Source: Phycisphaerales bacterium (GTDB taxonomy: Bacteria; Planctomycetota; Phycisphaerae; Phycisphaerales; UBA1924). From it: DNA of 49,460 bases. Of this stretch, positions 8,754 through 17,205 are shown one piece after another. The translations under genes and the position numbers were made by a program. The notes under the pieces were generated by a model, which searched no databases, was not told the DNA's origin, and saw nothing but the letters and a program-made list of their open reading frames with translations. Within the stretch, counting starts at the first letter, position 1; each line of letters starts with the position of its first letter. The stretch covers positions 1 through 49,460 of the forward strand of contig JALWOY010000171.1 of assembly GCA_027083355.1 (NCBI GenBank), written 5' to 3'.

Positions 8754-8775
8754 CGCTGGCAACTTGTTGCCAGTG
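8754..8775. terminator. Perfectly paired hairpin after the ferredoxin gene (repeat-family palindrome)
   Basis: CTGGCAAC and GTTGCCAG form an 8-bp perfect stem with a two-base loop, extended to 9 of 10 pairs, 21 bases after the stop codon. No T-run follows, so it is either a factor-dependent terminator or 3'-end stabiliser, or a member of the short palindromic repeat families common in planctomycetes. Confidence 0.5.
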
Positions 8776-8801
8776 CCCCGCCCGATCCGTGTCTACAAGA
8801 A

Positions 8802-8876
8802 AGCCCTCGCTCCCGCTCGGGCCTCCTTCTCCAGAAATCCCGTGATGCAAAAGAGGCCCGGGCGCAAGCGAGGGCT
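8802..8876. repeat. Long inverted repeat built from the 'AGCCCTCGCT...GGGCCTC' unit
   Basis: A 24-base arm at 8802-8825 and its near-complement at 8853-8876 (21 of 24 pairing by eye) are separated by 27 bases. The arm is the same unit found singly at 2485 and 12932. The remaining bases up to 8989 hold no supportable gene. Confidence 0.75.
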
Positions 8877-8989
8877 CTCCAACAAAACCACCAAAGATTC
8901 GAGGACTTCCGCGTGCTCATCCGCGTGCCTATACCCGCGGTTCGCATCAAGACCAAGACGACCCGACAACCAATCGCCCGGCATGGCGT

Positions 8990-9808
8990 TCAGAGCTTAT
9001 CACGGAAAAAATCAATGATCGCCCGCCGCACCGCGGGCTCCGAGTCGATCCAGTCGACGTGCCTAACGCCCTCGAAACGTTTCAGCGTGACATCCACGCC
9101 CGCGTCCTTCGCCGCATCGAAAATGATCGGCGCGTGCCGATAGGGCACGATGCGGTCCGCCGAGCCGTGCAGGATCAGCAGCGGCCGATCGCCCAGCCGA
9201 CGCACCGAATCGACTGCGTCGCGTCCCGGAGGCGTGAGAAACGGCCCGAGCAGCGGGACATGATCGCCCGCGACGCCCTTCCATGTGCTGAAGGTCGAGG
9301 CCGAGCAAACCGCCTTGACACGGGGTTCCTCGGCGGCCGCCGCCAGCCCGATCGTCCCGCCGAGACTCAGCCCGTACACCCCGACGCGGTCCGGGTCGAC
9401 ATCGGGCCGGGTGAACACATAATCGATCGCGGCTTCCGCGTCGTCGATCAGCCCGTCGCGGTTGAGCGGGCCGCGGTCGCTCCGGCCGTAACAGCGGTAG
9501 TCGAAGATCAGGACGTTGAACCCCTCGGGCGGCAGGAAATCGACAAAGACGCTGTGTCGGCTGATGTTGAACGCGTTGCCGTGGCAATGCACGATGGTCG
9601 GCAGCCGACGGCCGCCGCCTTTGCCCTTGTAGAACCAGCCGTGGATCGTCAGCCCGTCGCTGACGAACGTGACATCCTCGACACCCGGCGGATCGGTGAA
9701 CGCCGACCGGGACGGCCAATAAAACAGCCTTTCGCCCCAACCCGTGATTTTCGTCACGGTGATCACCCCGATCAGCACCGCCAGCAGCATCAGCAGGCGA
9801 CGCCGCAT
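8990..9808 (-). CDS. Membrane-anchored alpha/beta hydrolase
   Basis: A 272-residue serine hydrolase with one N-terminal membrane segment ('LLMLLAVLIGVITVTKI'), probably held on the outer face of the inner membrane. The fold signs are 'IVHCHGNAFNISRH' (oxyanion region), the nucleophile elbow 'GLSLGG', the acid in 'HGSADRIVP' and the final His in 'VRHVDW', a complete triad. This is the BEM46/'DUF' type of small esterase-like hydrolase; the substrate is unknown. The start is uncertain: ATG 9808 gives 'MRRRLLMLL', whereas an upstream in-frame start at 9865 adds a nearly all-Arg head that I think is not translated. It follows the RNase Y gene on the same strand after a gap of about 90 bases, so the two may be co-transcribed. 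Confidence 0.75.
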   Translation of the reverse strand: MRRRLLMLLAVLIGVITVTKITGWGERLFYWPSRSAFTDPPGVEDVTFVSDGLTIHGWFYKGKGGGRRLPTIVHCHGNAFNISRHSVFVDFLPPEGFNVLIFDYRCYGRSDRGPLNRDGLIDDAEAAIDYVFTRPDVDPDRVGVYGLSLGGTIGLAAAAEEPRVKAVCSASTFSTWKGVAGDHVPLLGPFLTPPGRDAVDSVRRLGDRPLLILHGSADRIVPYRHAPIIFDAAKDAGVDVTLKRFEGVRHVDWIDSEPAVRRAIIDFFRDKL

Positions 9809-9897
9809 GCCACGCCGCCTCCGCCGTCGCCTCGCCCGTCTTGCCCGCCGGCGTGAGCCGCGCATGGACAGACCCTCCCGCGGCCCGCGCCCCCCGG

Positions 9898-11502
9898 CTA
9901 CCGCGCCACCTCGATCGCCCGTGTTTCTCGGAGCACGGTGACGCGGATTTCACCCGGGAACGTCATCTCGTCGGCCACGCGCTTGGCGATGTCGTGCGCG
10001 ATCAGATACGCCTCGTCGTCGCCCACGCGGGCCGCGTCGACCATCACGCGGACCTCTCGCCCCGCCTGGATCGCGTAGGCCTCGATGACCCCCGGCTGGC
10101 TGAGCGCGATGTCCTGAAGATCGTTCAGCCGCTGGATGTACCGCTCCATCGACTCTCGCCGCGCACCGGGCCGCGCCGACGAGATCGCGTCGGCCGCCAT
10201 CACGATCGGGGTATAGAACGTCGTCGCGGGGATGTCGGCGTGGTGCCCCCCGATGGCGTTGAGCACCGCCTCGGCCTTCTCGCCGTGCTGCCGGGCGAAG
10301 TCCATGCCGATCTTCGGGTGCCCGCCCTCCATCTCGTGGTCCATCGCCTTGCCGATGTCATGCAGGAACCCGCATCGACGCGCCAGCTTGCCGTCCAGGT
10401 CCAACTGCTCGGCGATCAACTGGCTCAGGTACGCCACCTCGACCGAATGCCGCAGAACGTTCTGGCCGTAGCTGGTGCGGAAATGGAGCTTGCCCATCGC
10501 CTCGATGATCTTGGGGTGGAACCCGCCGAGGTTGACTTCGAGGGCCGCGTCCTTGCCCGCGGCGAGGACTTTGTCGTTGATCTCGGAACGGACTTTTTCG
10601 ACGACTTCCTCGATCCGCGTCGGGTGCAGCCGGCCGTCGGCGATGAGGCGTTCGAGGGCTTCGACGGCGACCGCCTGTCTGATTTTGTCGAAGCAGGAGA
10701 CGACGATCACGCCCGGGGTGTCGTCGACGATGATGTCGACGCCGGTGGCCTTTTCGATCGCGCGGATATTCCGGCCCTCGCGGCCGATGATCCTGCCCTT
10801 CATGTCGTCCGAGGGGATCGCAACGGAACGGACGGTGCTCTCGCTGGTATGCTCGGTGGCGTAGCGTTGGACCGCCATCAGCGTGATTTCTCTGGCTTTT
10901 TCCTTCGCCTCGGCCTCGGCCTGTTCCTCGACCGCACGCACGACCTTGGCGATGTCGAGACGTGCGTTCTCCTCGACCCGGGCGAGCAGCTCGCGTCGGG
11001 CGTCCTCGCGGGACATCCGGGCGACTTCCTGGAGCCGGTCGGTCTGTTCTTCTCGCAGGCGCTGGACCTCGGCCTCGCGGTCGGCGAGGTCCTTTTCACG
11101 GGCGCGGAGGGCTTCGGCCGTCTCGGAAAGGGTGCGTTCCTTGGCGGCGAGGGTTTCCTCCTTGCGGTCGAACATGTCCTCGCGTTTGGAGAGCCGTCGC
11201 TCGCTTTCGCGGATCTCGCTGCGAGCGGCCTCGATCTCGGAATCGAACTTTTCTTTTCTCGCGAGGGCGTTGCGTTCGGCCTCCAGACGGATTTTCTCGG
11301 CCTCGTTCCGTGCCTCTTCCCTCGAACGCTCGATCAGTTGCTCGGCCTCGACCTTCGCGGAGGCGAGCGTCTGTCGTGTGATCGAGCGGTACGCCAGCGC
11401 GGTGACGCCCGCACCGATGAGGAAGAACAAAAACGCAACAATAAGGACGCCCCACATCGGGACGCCGTTTCCCTGCGCGAGCATGGTTGTTGTCTCGCCC
11501 AC
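9898..11502 (-). CDS. rny: Ribonuclease Y
   Basis: Membrane-tethered endoribonuclease that starts mRNA decay, 534 residues (family about 520). In order: a membrane segment at about 16-36 ('MWGVLIVAFLFFLIGAGV'), a long charged coiled coil to about 210 rich in 'EAE', 'RREE' and 'SEIEAARSEIRESE', a KH RNA-binding domain with 'GRIIGREGRNIRAIEKATG', and an HD metal-dependent phosphodiesterase domain with 'LHDIGKAMDHEMEGGHP'. The end 'GEIRVTVLRETRAIEVAR' is characteristic. The start is GTG 11502, preceded by a GAGGGGTAAGG stretch; an in-frame ATG at 11484 is an alternative and would still keep the membrane anchor. The 433-base gap upstream is unusually rich in hairpins. Confidence 0.95.
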   Translation of the reverse strand: MGETTTMLAQGNGVPMWGVLIVAFLFFLIGAGVTALAYRSITRQTLASAKVEAEQLIERSREEARNEAEKIRLEAERNALARKEKFDSEIEAARSEIRESERRLSKREDMFDRKEETLAAKERTLSETAEALRAREKDLADREAEVQRLREEQTDRLQEVARMSREDARRELLARVEENARLDIAKVVRAVEEQAEAEAKEKAREITLMAVQRYATEHTSESTVRSVAIPSDDMKGRIIGREGRNIRAIEKATGVDIIVDDTPGVIVVSCFDKIRQAVAVEALERLIADGRLHPTRIEEVVEKVRSEINDKVLAAGKDAALEVNLGGFHPKIIEAMGKLHFRTSYGQNVLRHSVEVAYLSQLIAEQLDLDGKLARRCGFLHDIGKAMDHEMEGGHPKIGMDFARQHGEKAEAVLNAIGGHHADIPATTFYTPIVMAADAISSARPGARRESMERYIQRLNDLQDIALSQPGVIEAYAIQAGREVRVMVDAARVGDDEAYLIAHDIAKRVADEMTFPGEIRVTVLRETRAIEVAR

Positions 11503-11935
11503 GCCTTACCCCTCGTCCCTGCCCGGCTCCGTCGGACTGGAACAGTCGTGACGCCCCTTGGGTGTGGGCCCGGCATCGGCAAGAGGTTCGAAAGAGTTTC
11601 GCGCGCGAAGCCCGGCCGTTCTGGACGGCCGCGGTCCCGATCACTTCCCCTCGCGCTCCCGGCGTGGCATGCCCCGGGGCATCCGCCGGAGGATCGGGCT
11701 GCAACAGGGCCGAGGAGGCCCTGGAATCACTCAATCACCTCTCGCCGGTGTCCATCGGGCCCGGCAAGGTGGCAGTCGTCGTTTCTGTGGCGGGGGTCGC
11801 CACCGCGGCAACCCCCTGCACCATTATCATACCCTCACGGAAGGCTCGGCGACCGTCCGGGAAATCTGTGCGAACATCCCCCCTCTGTGTGTCGATATGC
11901 TTGGGGACAGACGGACCGCTGAGGAGGCCGAACAA
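11503..11935. other. Structured intergenic region between rny and a lipoprotein gene
   Basis: This is a 433-base divergent gap with no supportable gene. It holds several strong self-complementary sites in a row: CGGCCGT/ACGGCCG (11613-11631), the 14-base palindrome ATGCCCCGGGGCAT (11669-11682), ATCC/GGAT (11681-11694) and AGGGCC/GGCCCT (11706-11722). They could be the 5' leader of rny, a small RNA, or packed protein-binding sites. I could not match it to 6S, SRP, RNase P or tmRNA by eye. A good ribosome site GAGGAGG (11921-11927) for the lipoprotein closes the region. Confidence 0.45.
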
Positions 11936-12781
11936 ATGCAGAATCGATATGCCCGCCCCCTTTTCGCACTCGGGATGCTCTCGCTGGCGATGCTGAACTG
12001 GGGCTGCACATACCCAGACATTTCCCGGAAACATATCTTTCGGCCTGGCGAACAAATCCCTGTTGAACAGTCGGGCCCCGATCTTCGTGAAGGGGCGCCG
12101 CTCGCGCTCGACGTGCACAACCAGCGGGGGTCGGTGTGGATCGAGGTTGACGAGAGGCTCGAACAGCCCACTGTTGAGGCGATTCTCAGCTGGGGGCGGC
12201 ACGATCGGCCCGATGGCTGGCCCGACGCCGGGGATGCCCCGGTGGTCACCGCCGCTCGATCTGTGGACGGCCCGGGTGATGTGCTGTCGATCGATGCCTC
12301 GGTGGGCGATTCTGCCCCGCGGTCGGCGTTCCTCGATCTGCGTGTGCGGACCCCGAGGTGTGACGGTGTACGCGTTGTCAACAACGCCGGCCCGATCGTG
12401 ATGATCGGGGTTGGCGGCGCGATCACGGCGTACAACGGGGCGGAGACGGGCGAGGGCGGCCGGATCGAACTTCGGACGAGTGAGGCGATCCGGGACCCGC
12501 TCGCGTTGGTTACGACGAGCGGGCGGGTGAGCGCGGTCATCGGCCCGGGCGGCCGGGGAACGATCGATCTGGAAACAGAGCGCGGTTCTGCGGAGTTCGG
12601 GACGGCTTACGGGATGGTGACGGATGTCCGACCCGCGAAGCAGTCGTATCACGGGGTGTGGAACGGCGGAGTGAACCCGATCATCGGCAAGAGCGCCGAC
12701 GGGCGGGTGCGGTTCGTTGTCAAGCCGAACGCCGAGATGTACAGCATCCCGGATGATTGGGTGGCGTTGTGGCGGAACTGA
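11936..12781 (+). CDS. Putative lipoprotein with DUF4097-like beta-solenoid pattern
   Basis: A 281-residue exported protein. The leader 'RYARPLFALGMLSLAMLNWGC' puts a Cys at residue 22 or so at the end of a hydrophobic core; the lipobox is non-canonical because Trp precedes Gly-Cys. The mature part is mostly short beta strands with recurring 'V..NNAGPI', 'TTSGRVSAVIG' and 'TERGSAEFG' turns, like the DUF4097 putative-adhesin solenoid. No catalytic motif is seen. The start is ATG 11936 with GAGGAGG eight bases upstream, a strong site. It is monocistronic: a 9-bp hairpin follows at 12791 and then repeat mosaic copy B. Likely an envelope surface protein; the precise role is unknown. Confidence 0.65.
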   Translation: MQNRYARPLFALGMLSLAMLNWGCTYPDISRKHIFRPGEQIPVEQSGPDLREGAPLALDVHNQRGSVWIEVDERLEQPTVEAILSWGRHDRPDGWPDAGDAPVVTAARSVDGPGDVLSIDASVGDSAPRSAFLDLRVRTPRCDGVRVVNNAGPIVMIGVGGAITAYNGAETGEGGRIELRTSEAIRDPLALVTTSGRVSAVIGPGGRGTIDLETERGSAEFGTAYGMVTDVRPAKQSYHGVWNGGVNPIIGKSADGRVRFVVKPNAEMYSIPDDWVALWRN

Positions 12782-12790
12782 GCCAGTGCT

Positions 12791-12818
12791 CGTGATCGCC
12801 GCTGGTGGAGCGATCACG
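12791..12818 (+). terminator. Hairpin after the DUF4097-like lipoprotein gene
   Basis: CGTGATCGC pairs perfectly with GCGATCACG (9 bp, 10-base loop), nine bases after the stop. No T-run follows, so it may act with Rho or as an mRNA 3'-end stabiliser. Confidence 0.5.
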
Positions 12819-12857
12819 TCACGCGGGGTCACGGCCGGACCCGAGACTTGACGGGCT

Positions 12858-13140
12858 CGGTGTCTGGTCGATTCAGAAGCACACCCCGGCAAGTTGGGCG
12901 TGGCGTTGTGGGATGTTTGGTTTTGAGGTGAAGCCCTCGCTTCCGCTCGGGCCTCTTTGTGAAATGTGGTGGAGAAAAGAGAGCGACGGGCTGGAAGCCC
13001 GTCCCACCGAGAGGAAAGAGAGAAGAGAAAGCCCCTCACCCCGGCCCTCTCCCCGCGGGCGGAGTGAGGGAGAAGAAAGCGGTGCGCTGACAGTGTTATG
13101 ATCCGACGCGCCGCGAGCGCCGCGAGTGCTGCGTCGGCGT
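12858..13140. repeat. Composite intergenic repeat mosaic, copy B
   Basis: Units shared with copy A appear in the same order and orientation: an 'ATTCAGAAGC' flank (compare 'GGTCCAGAAGC' in A), AGCCCTCGCTTCCGCTCGGG (from 12932), GACGGGCTGGAAGCCCGTCC (from 12985), GCCCCTCACCCCGGCCCTCT (from 13031) with a partly decayed right arm, GGTGCGCTG (13081-13089, as at 2692-2700) and a CCGACGC/GCGTCGG inverted pair (13103-13137). Purine-only stretches lie between the units as in A. The whole gap 12782-13268 contains no gene that I can support. Confidence 0.8.
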
Positions 13141-13268
13141 TCGTGCTGACGCAAGAATCACCAACGGGTATTCGTCCACCCGGCTATTCGGCCCTCGGTC
13201 ACGCTCTTGGCTCTTTTCTGGAACCAACGGCCGCCGGACTTGCCCGATTCAGTACCCGATACCCGGTC

Positions 13269-14999
13269 TCACGGGCAGCCCGCGGTAAACGCCTGGATGA
13301 ATGCGCTGAGGTCGGCCAGATCGAACACACCCTCGGGCGGGGCGATGTCGGCGGCCGGGTCGTGGGCGATGAAAGCCTGGATGAACGCGCTGATATCCGC
13401 GAGGTCGAGGACGCCGAGGGGTTCCGCGATATCCGCGGGGTTGCACCCGGCGGGCCCGGTGAGCATGATCCCGTCGCCGCTGGGCCCGCCGAGGGCGATG
13501 ATGTCGGCGTCGTCGAGGAGGTCGTCGACGAAGAGGAGGTTGGCCATGTAGACGGGCTGCGACCCGCCGAAACGGAGATCGGCGAAGAGGCAGATCGTCG
13601 ACGCGAGCGGTGTCGGGACGGGCTCGCCGGTATCCGGGTCGGGGTTGTTGACGCCGCTGGAGCGGGCCCACGGGCTGGGGAATTGTCCCCACGCGGCCCA
13701 GTCTGCGGGGTCGACGGGTTCATCGTCGCCGTAGAACTGCTGGCCGGGAGTGGGATCGACGGCGTTGTAGACCCAGTCGCTGAGGATCTCGCCGATGAAG
13801 TTTCCATCGACGAAGACCCGGCTTCGTCCCTGCTGGAACTCGTCGACGACGATCGCGAGTCGGAACCATGTATCGGGCGCGATGGGGATGTTGAGGGGCA
13901 TGTCGCCGGTGAAATCGTCCCCTTCCGGGCTGTAGACGATGACGGGCGATCCGCCCTGGTTTCTGATCCAGACGTCGGCGCCGCCTTCGTTGTTGTGGTT
14001 GTCCTGGATGAGCGCGACGAGGAACTCGTTGGGCTGCGTGTTCGCGGGGTAATCGGCGAACCATGACGACGCGGGGATGTAGAGATCCCAGATCATGGAC
14101 CACTGGCCGATGAAACCGCCGGGGTATTGCGGCTTCGCGGCGGGGTAGAGCGCCAGCCCGATGCCTCGGCGCCACGCGTCGTTCGCCGGGTCGGCCTCGT
14201 TGAACGCGGGGCTCGAGAGGTATGCCATGGTGTCGACGCCGCCGGGCGCGGGGATGTTCGGGTCGGTGGCGGTGTCGATGAACGCGGATTGGGCCTGGGT
14301 CACGCCGGTCGGCGTGGGCGGGTCGGGGAGGTTGTCTTCGTTTCCGATGCCGCCGAGGATGGGGCCGAATTCGGGTTCGTCGAGGTACCTGATGGCGCTG
14401 TCGTCGGCGCCTTGCGCGGGCTGGAAATCTCCTTCAAAGTGCCATTCGGTGATTTGTGGGTCGCTGGGGACCCATGTGCTGACGACGGCGGACCCGCTCA
14501 TGAAGTCGAGCGTTGGGGTGAGCGCTCCGAGCGAGGAGGAGATGTTCTGGACGGCGAAGGTGACGACACCCGTATCGGCGATGGAGATGTCGAGGTCGAT
14601 GCCGAGGATCGCGCCGAAGGCGCCACCCTCGAAACGTTCGTGCCAGACTGTGATTCCGCCGGCGGGGAGCCCGCCGAACCGGTTTCTGATCCAGCCTTCG
14701 AGGAGCCTGGAGCTTCCGGGTTCGATCTGGTTGAGGAGGTCCGTGAGGAGGACGGGGTCTCCGAGGGGGAGCCCGAAGAGCGGGTCTCGGAGTTGGAGGA
14801 GCCCGTCGATGTCGAACGTGTACCCGTCGGCGGGGAGGATGAAGAAATCGGAACCCGGGGCGGGGTTGTTGAGGCTGTCGCGTGAAAGATCGGGGGAGGG
14901 GAAGTCGATCATCAAGCCGCTCAGGTCGATCTCGACGGAGGGGGACTGCGCCAGAGCGGGTGCGGCGATGGCCGCGGCGAGCAGGCAGGTGCGTTTCAT
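13269..14999 (-). CDS. Secreted lectin-fold protein with C-terminal dockerin-like repeats
   Basis: A 576-residue protein with signal peptide 'KRTCLLAAAIAAPALAQ' and probable cleavage after residue 18. The middle (about 280-500) is Trp- and Asp-rich with 'GGFIGQWSMIWDLYIPASSW', 'WFRLAIVVDEF' and 'SRVFVDGNFIGEI', the pattern of a concanavalin-A-like/LamG jelly roll. The last 58 residues hold two repeats, 'ADIAEPLGVLDLADISAFI' and 'ADIAPPEGVFDLADLSAFI', each with a calcium-loop-like spacing, ending in 'TAGCP'. This matches the GC-type dockerin-like tails of Phycisphaerae. A ribosome site AAGGAG precedes the ATG. Probably an extracellular carbohydrate- or surface-binding protein; no glycosidase motif is visible. 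It is divergent from the pilin-like gene. Confidence 0.7.
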   Translation of the reverse strand: MKRTCLLAAAIAAPALAQSPSVEIDLSGLMIDFPSPDLSRDSLNNPAPGSDFFILPADGYTFDIDGLLQLRDPLFGLPLGDPVLLTDLLNQIEPGSSRLLEGWIRNRFGGLPAGGITVWHERFEGGAFGAILGIDLDISIADTGVVTFAVQNISSSLGALTPTLDFMSGSAVVSTWVPSDPQITEWHFEGDFQPAQGADDSAIRYLDEPEFGPILGGIGNEDNLPDPPTPTGVTQAQSAFIDTATDPNIPAPGGVDTMAYLSSPAFNEADPANDAWRRGIGLALYPAAKPQYPGGFIGQWSMIWDLYIPASSWFADYPANTQPNEFLVALIQDNHNNEGGADVWIRNQGGSPVIVYSPEGDDFTGDMPLNIPIAPDTWFRLAIVVDEFQQGRSRVFVDGNFIGEILSDWVYNAVDPTPGQQFYGDDEPVDPADWAAWGQFPSPWARSSGVNNPDPDTGEPVPTPLASTICLFADLRFGGSQPVYMANLLFVDDLLDDADIIALGGPSGDGIMLTGPAGCNPADIAEPLGVLDLADISAFIQAFIAHDPAADIAPPEGVFDLADLSAFIQAFTAGCP

Positions 15000-15176
15000 C
15001 TGGATCTCTCCTTCTTTGCAGTGCGTCCCGGTATCGATCGACGGTCGGGGTGCTGCTTCTCGAATCGATATGGGTGGTCGAGTCTACCGCGCCGGCGCCG
15101 CCGATGCGACGATGTTTTTCGTCGTCGGGCAGTTGCGGCGGGCCCTCCCGGATACCGAACGCTGCTTTGATTCAAC

Positions 15177-15205
15177 TTGAAGCGCGGGCCTTCGTGTGGT
15201 ACAAG
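15177..15205 (+). promoter_or_regulatory. Sigma-70-like promoter for the pilin-like gene
   Basis: TTGAAG (15177-15182), a 17-base spacer and TACAAG (15200-15205) lie 45 bases before the ATG at 15251. The spacing is ideal and both boxes are close to consensus, in a region otherwise very GC-rich. Assignment is by pattern only. Confidence 0.5.
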
Positions 15206-15250
15206 TATGCGTCGCCGTGACACCGCACGGCCCGCATCCGAGCCAAATGT

Positions 15251-16294
15251 ATGAAGAACATCGACACCCCCTCGAGCCACCTGCCGACACGCGATGGGTT
15301 CACACTCATCGAGTTGCTGGTGGTGATCGCCATCATCGCGTTGCTGATCGGGATCCTGCTGCCGGCGTTGGGCTCGGCGCGGAATTCGGCCCAGCGGATG
15401 GTCTGCCTTGCGAACCTCCGACAGTTGGGTGCGGGCGGGCAGATGTACGCCAACGACACGAAGCAGGGAGTGTTCCTGCCGACGTTTTTCGGATTCGAGG
15501 ACAACATCGGCTGGCTGTATCCTGATTATGTCGATACGCCCGATGTTGCGGTGTGCCCATCGACGGTGAACCGTGTGCGTTCGGATCTGTCGCTGGCGAA
15601 CCCGAACGACCCGGGGTTCGACGGGCAGAATATCGGGACGCTTTTGCTGCTGTTGACGATCGAGGGCCGGACCGATTTTCTTTTCGATCTGTACAAGTCC
15701 GCCGTGGACGCGAACGACGACTCGGGGGGGCACTCGTACGAGACATTCATGTGGTTCAGCCCGGGGAAGTTCCCTGATGGGACGTTGATCCCCCGTGGCG
15801 GGCCGAACAACGCGGCCAACGGGAGCGTGTGGGACCAGTTGGGGTTCAAGAAGCCCGCCGACGGGAGCGCCGACGGGGTGACGCTGCTGGACAATCCGCC
15901 GGACAAACTGAAGACGCTCAAGACCGTGACGTTTCCGAGTAACACGCTGCTGTTTCTGGACGCGGACTCGGACGACAACGGGCAGATCCCGCCGGACGTG
16001 CAGGCGTATGTCGATTCGATGGGCATCCCGTATCGCGACGGCGACCCGAACTGGCCCAACGAATGGAACAACCACGGCGACAAGGGGCTGAACGTGGTGT
16101 TCGCCGACGGCTCGGCGCGGTGGATAGCCGCGGGTGAGTCGTTGGTCAAGACGTATGTCGATTCGCACGAGGATTTCAGTTCGGACACGGGCGGTTTCAT
16201 GCGCACGAAGCTGACCACGCTGACGGATTACCTTGTGCGCGATATCACCGATGACCGCTCGACGGGGCCGATCCCGGAGATCTACCGGCAGTGA
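15251..16294 (+). CDS. Type IV pilin-like / pseudopilin protein with prepilin leader
   Basis: A 347-residue exported protein of the large planctomycete family with prepilin-type N-terminal cleavage and methylation sites. The leader ends at Gly16, giving a mature '[19 protein letters not shown]' helix with the conserved Glu5. Next comes '[20 protein letters not shown]', the usual start of the globular part, and near the end '[15 protein letters not shown]', the characteristic C-terminal loop. Such proteins are processed by a PilD-type peptidase and assemble via a type II secretion- or type IV pilus-like machine; their individual roles are mostly unknown. A promoter-like element lies at 15177-15205. 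It is convergent with yhhQ, with only four bases between the stops. Confidence 0.85.
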   Translation: MKNIDTPSSHLPTRDGFTLIELLVVIAIIALLIGILLPALGSARNSAQRMVCLANLRQLGAGGQMYANDTKQGVFLPTFFGFEDNIGWLYPDYVDTPDVAVCPSTVNRVRSDLSLANPNDPGFDGQNIGTLLLLLTIEGRTDFLFDLYKSAVDANDDSGGHSYETFMWFSPGKFPDGTLIPRGGPNNAANGSVWDQLGFKKPADGSADGVTLLDNPPDKLKTLKTVTFPSNTLLFLDADSDDNGQIPPDVQAYVDSMGIPYRDGDPNWPNEWNNHGDKGLNVVFADGSARWIAAGESLVKTYVDSHEDFSSDTGGFMRTKLTTLTDYLVRDITDDRSTGPIPEIYRQ

Positions 16295-16298
16295 TTTT

Positions 16299-17165
16299 TC
16301 ATCCGACGCCGCTTTCGACAGCGGCGGTCCCGAGGATCACCGGCGGCTGGGTCGGCGGCGGGAGCCTGAGGAACTTTGCGAGCCTTGGTGTCAGCAGCAC
16401 GAAGGGGATGGTGTCGAGCAGGGCCGCGACGAATTTGAAGGCGTAGCCGGTCGCGATGAACGCGAATAGCTGGGGCCAGAGGGGGGCGTTGTCGTCGACG
16501 GGGAGCGCGTGGGCGTAGAAGTGCGTGATGAGGATGACGGCGACGGTGTCGACGAGCTGACTGATGAGGGTTGAGCCGTTGTTCCGGAGCCAGAGGTGGC
16601 GTCCTCGTGTGAGCCATTTCCAGAAGTGGAAGACCTGAACATCGATGAACTGCGCCGCGAGGTATGCGGCCATGGAGGCGGTGACGGCTCCGAATGCGAG
16701 CGTCCGGACTTCGAAGAAGACGGGCAATCGTCCTGCCGCGTCGCGTGCGATGTTTCCGGTGGCGGGGTCAATGGATTCGAAACCGGGGAGGACCCCGCCG
16801 AGCCAGAGGATCGCCACGACCCAGAGATTCAGCATCAGGCCGACGAGGACGACGAGGTTGGCGCGTCTGCGTCCGAACAGTTCGCTGATGAAATCGGTGC
16901 AGAGGAATGTGACGGGGTAGGGCAGGACCCCCACCGCGACCGCGAAGACGGTTGATCCGGGGGTGGAGGGGTCGAGGTCGTACTCGAAGAGTTTGATGAA
17001 GCGGGTGATGCCGAGGATGTTGAGCATCGCGAGCGTCCCGAGGAAGAGGCCGGCGAGGACGAGGAAGACGCTTTCTCGCCGCGCGTGGAGCGACCGCGGG
17101 CTGAGGCCCGTCAGGCCGGGGTATGTGTGCTGGACGGACGGCAGCAGGAGATCCGGTGTGCTCAT
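16299..17165 (-). CDS. yhhQ: Queuosine precursor transporter (YhhQ/VUT family)
   Basis: A 288-residue inner-membrane protein with six or seven hydrophobic segments. Family landmarks are 'VLPYPVTFLCTDFISELFGR' with its conserved Thr-Asp and 'E-x-G-R', then 'NNGSTLISQLVDTVAVILI' and 'GYAFKFVAALLDTIPFVLL'. Members import preQ0/preQ1 for tRNA queuosine synthesis. The start ATG 17165 ('MSTPDLLLP') is chosen over the open frame to 17321, because the longer version would run across the scpB start on the other strand. It is divergent from scpB with a 40-base gap that must hold both promoters. The QueF reductase for preQ0 is encoded at 30710, so uptake and synthesis may be combined. Confidence 0.85.
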   Translation of the reverse strand: MSTPDLLLPSVQHTYPGLTGLSPRSLHARRESVFLVLAGLFLGTLAMLNILGITRFIKLFEYDLDPSTPGSTVFAVAVGVLPYPVTFLCTDFISELFGRRRANLVVLVGLMLNLWVVAILWLGGVLPGFESIDPATGNIARDAAGRLPVFFEVRTLAFGAVTASMAAYLAAQFIDVQVFHFWKWLTRGRHLWLRNNGSTLISQLVDTVAVILITHFYAHALPVDDNAPLWPQLFAFIATGYAFKFVAALLDTIPFVLLTPRLAKFLRLPPPTQPPVILGTAAVESGVG

Positions 17166-17205
17166 GGCTTCAGCGTACCGGGGTCCGGTCGGGTACAGTG
17201 CGTGT

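Noticed and set aside
11735-13039. Long minus-strand frame opposite the DUF4097-like lipoprotein gene
   Set aside because: It is His/Arg/Pro-rich shadow sequence typical of antisense frames; the plus-strand frame has a strong ribosome site and a signal peptide.
13098-14066. Long plus-strand open frame opposite the secreted lectin/dockerin gene
   Set aside because: It is a GC-driven shadow of the minus-strand gene, with low-complexity Val/Asp/Glu/Gly sequence and no ribosome site.
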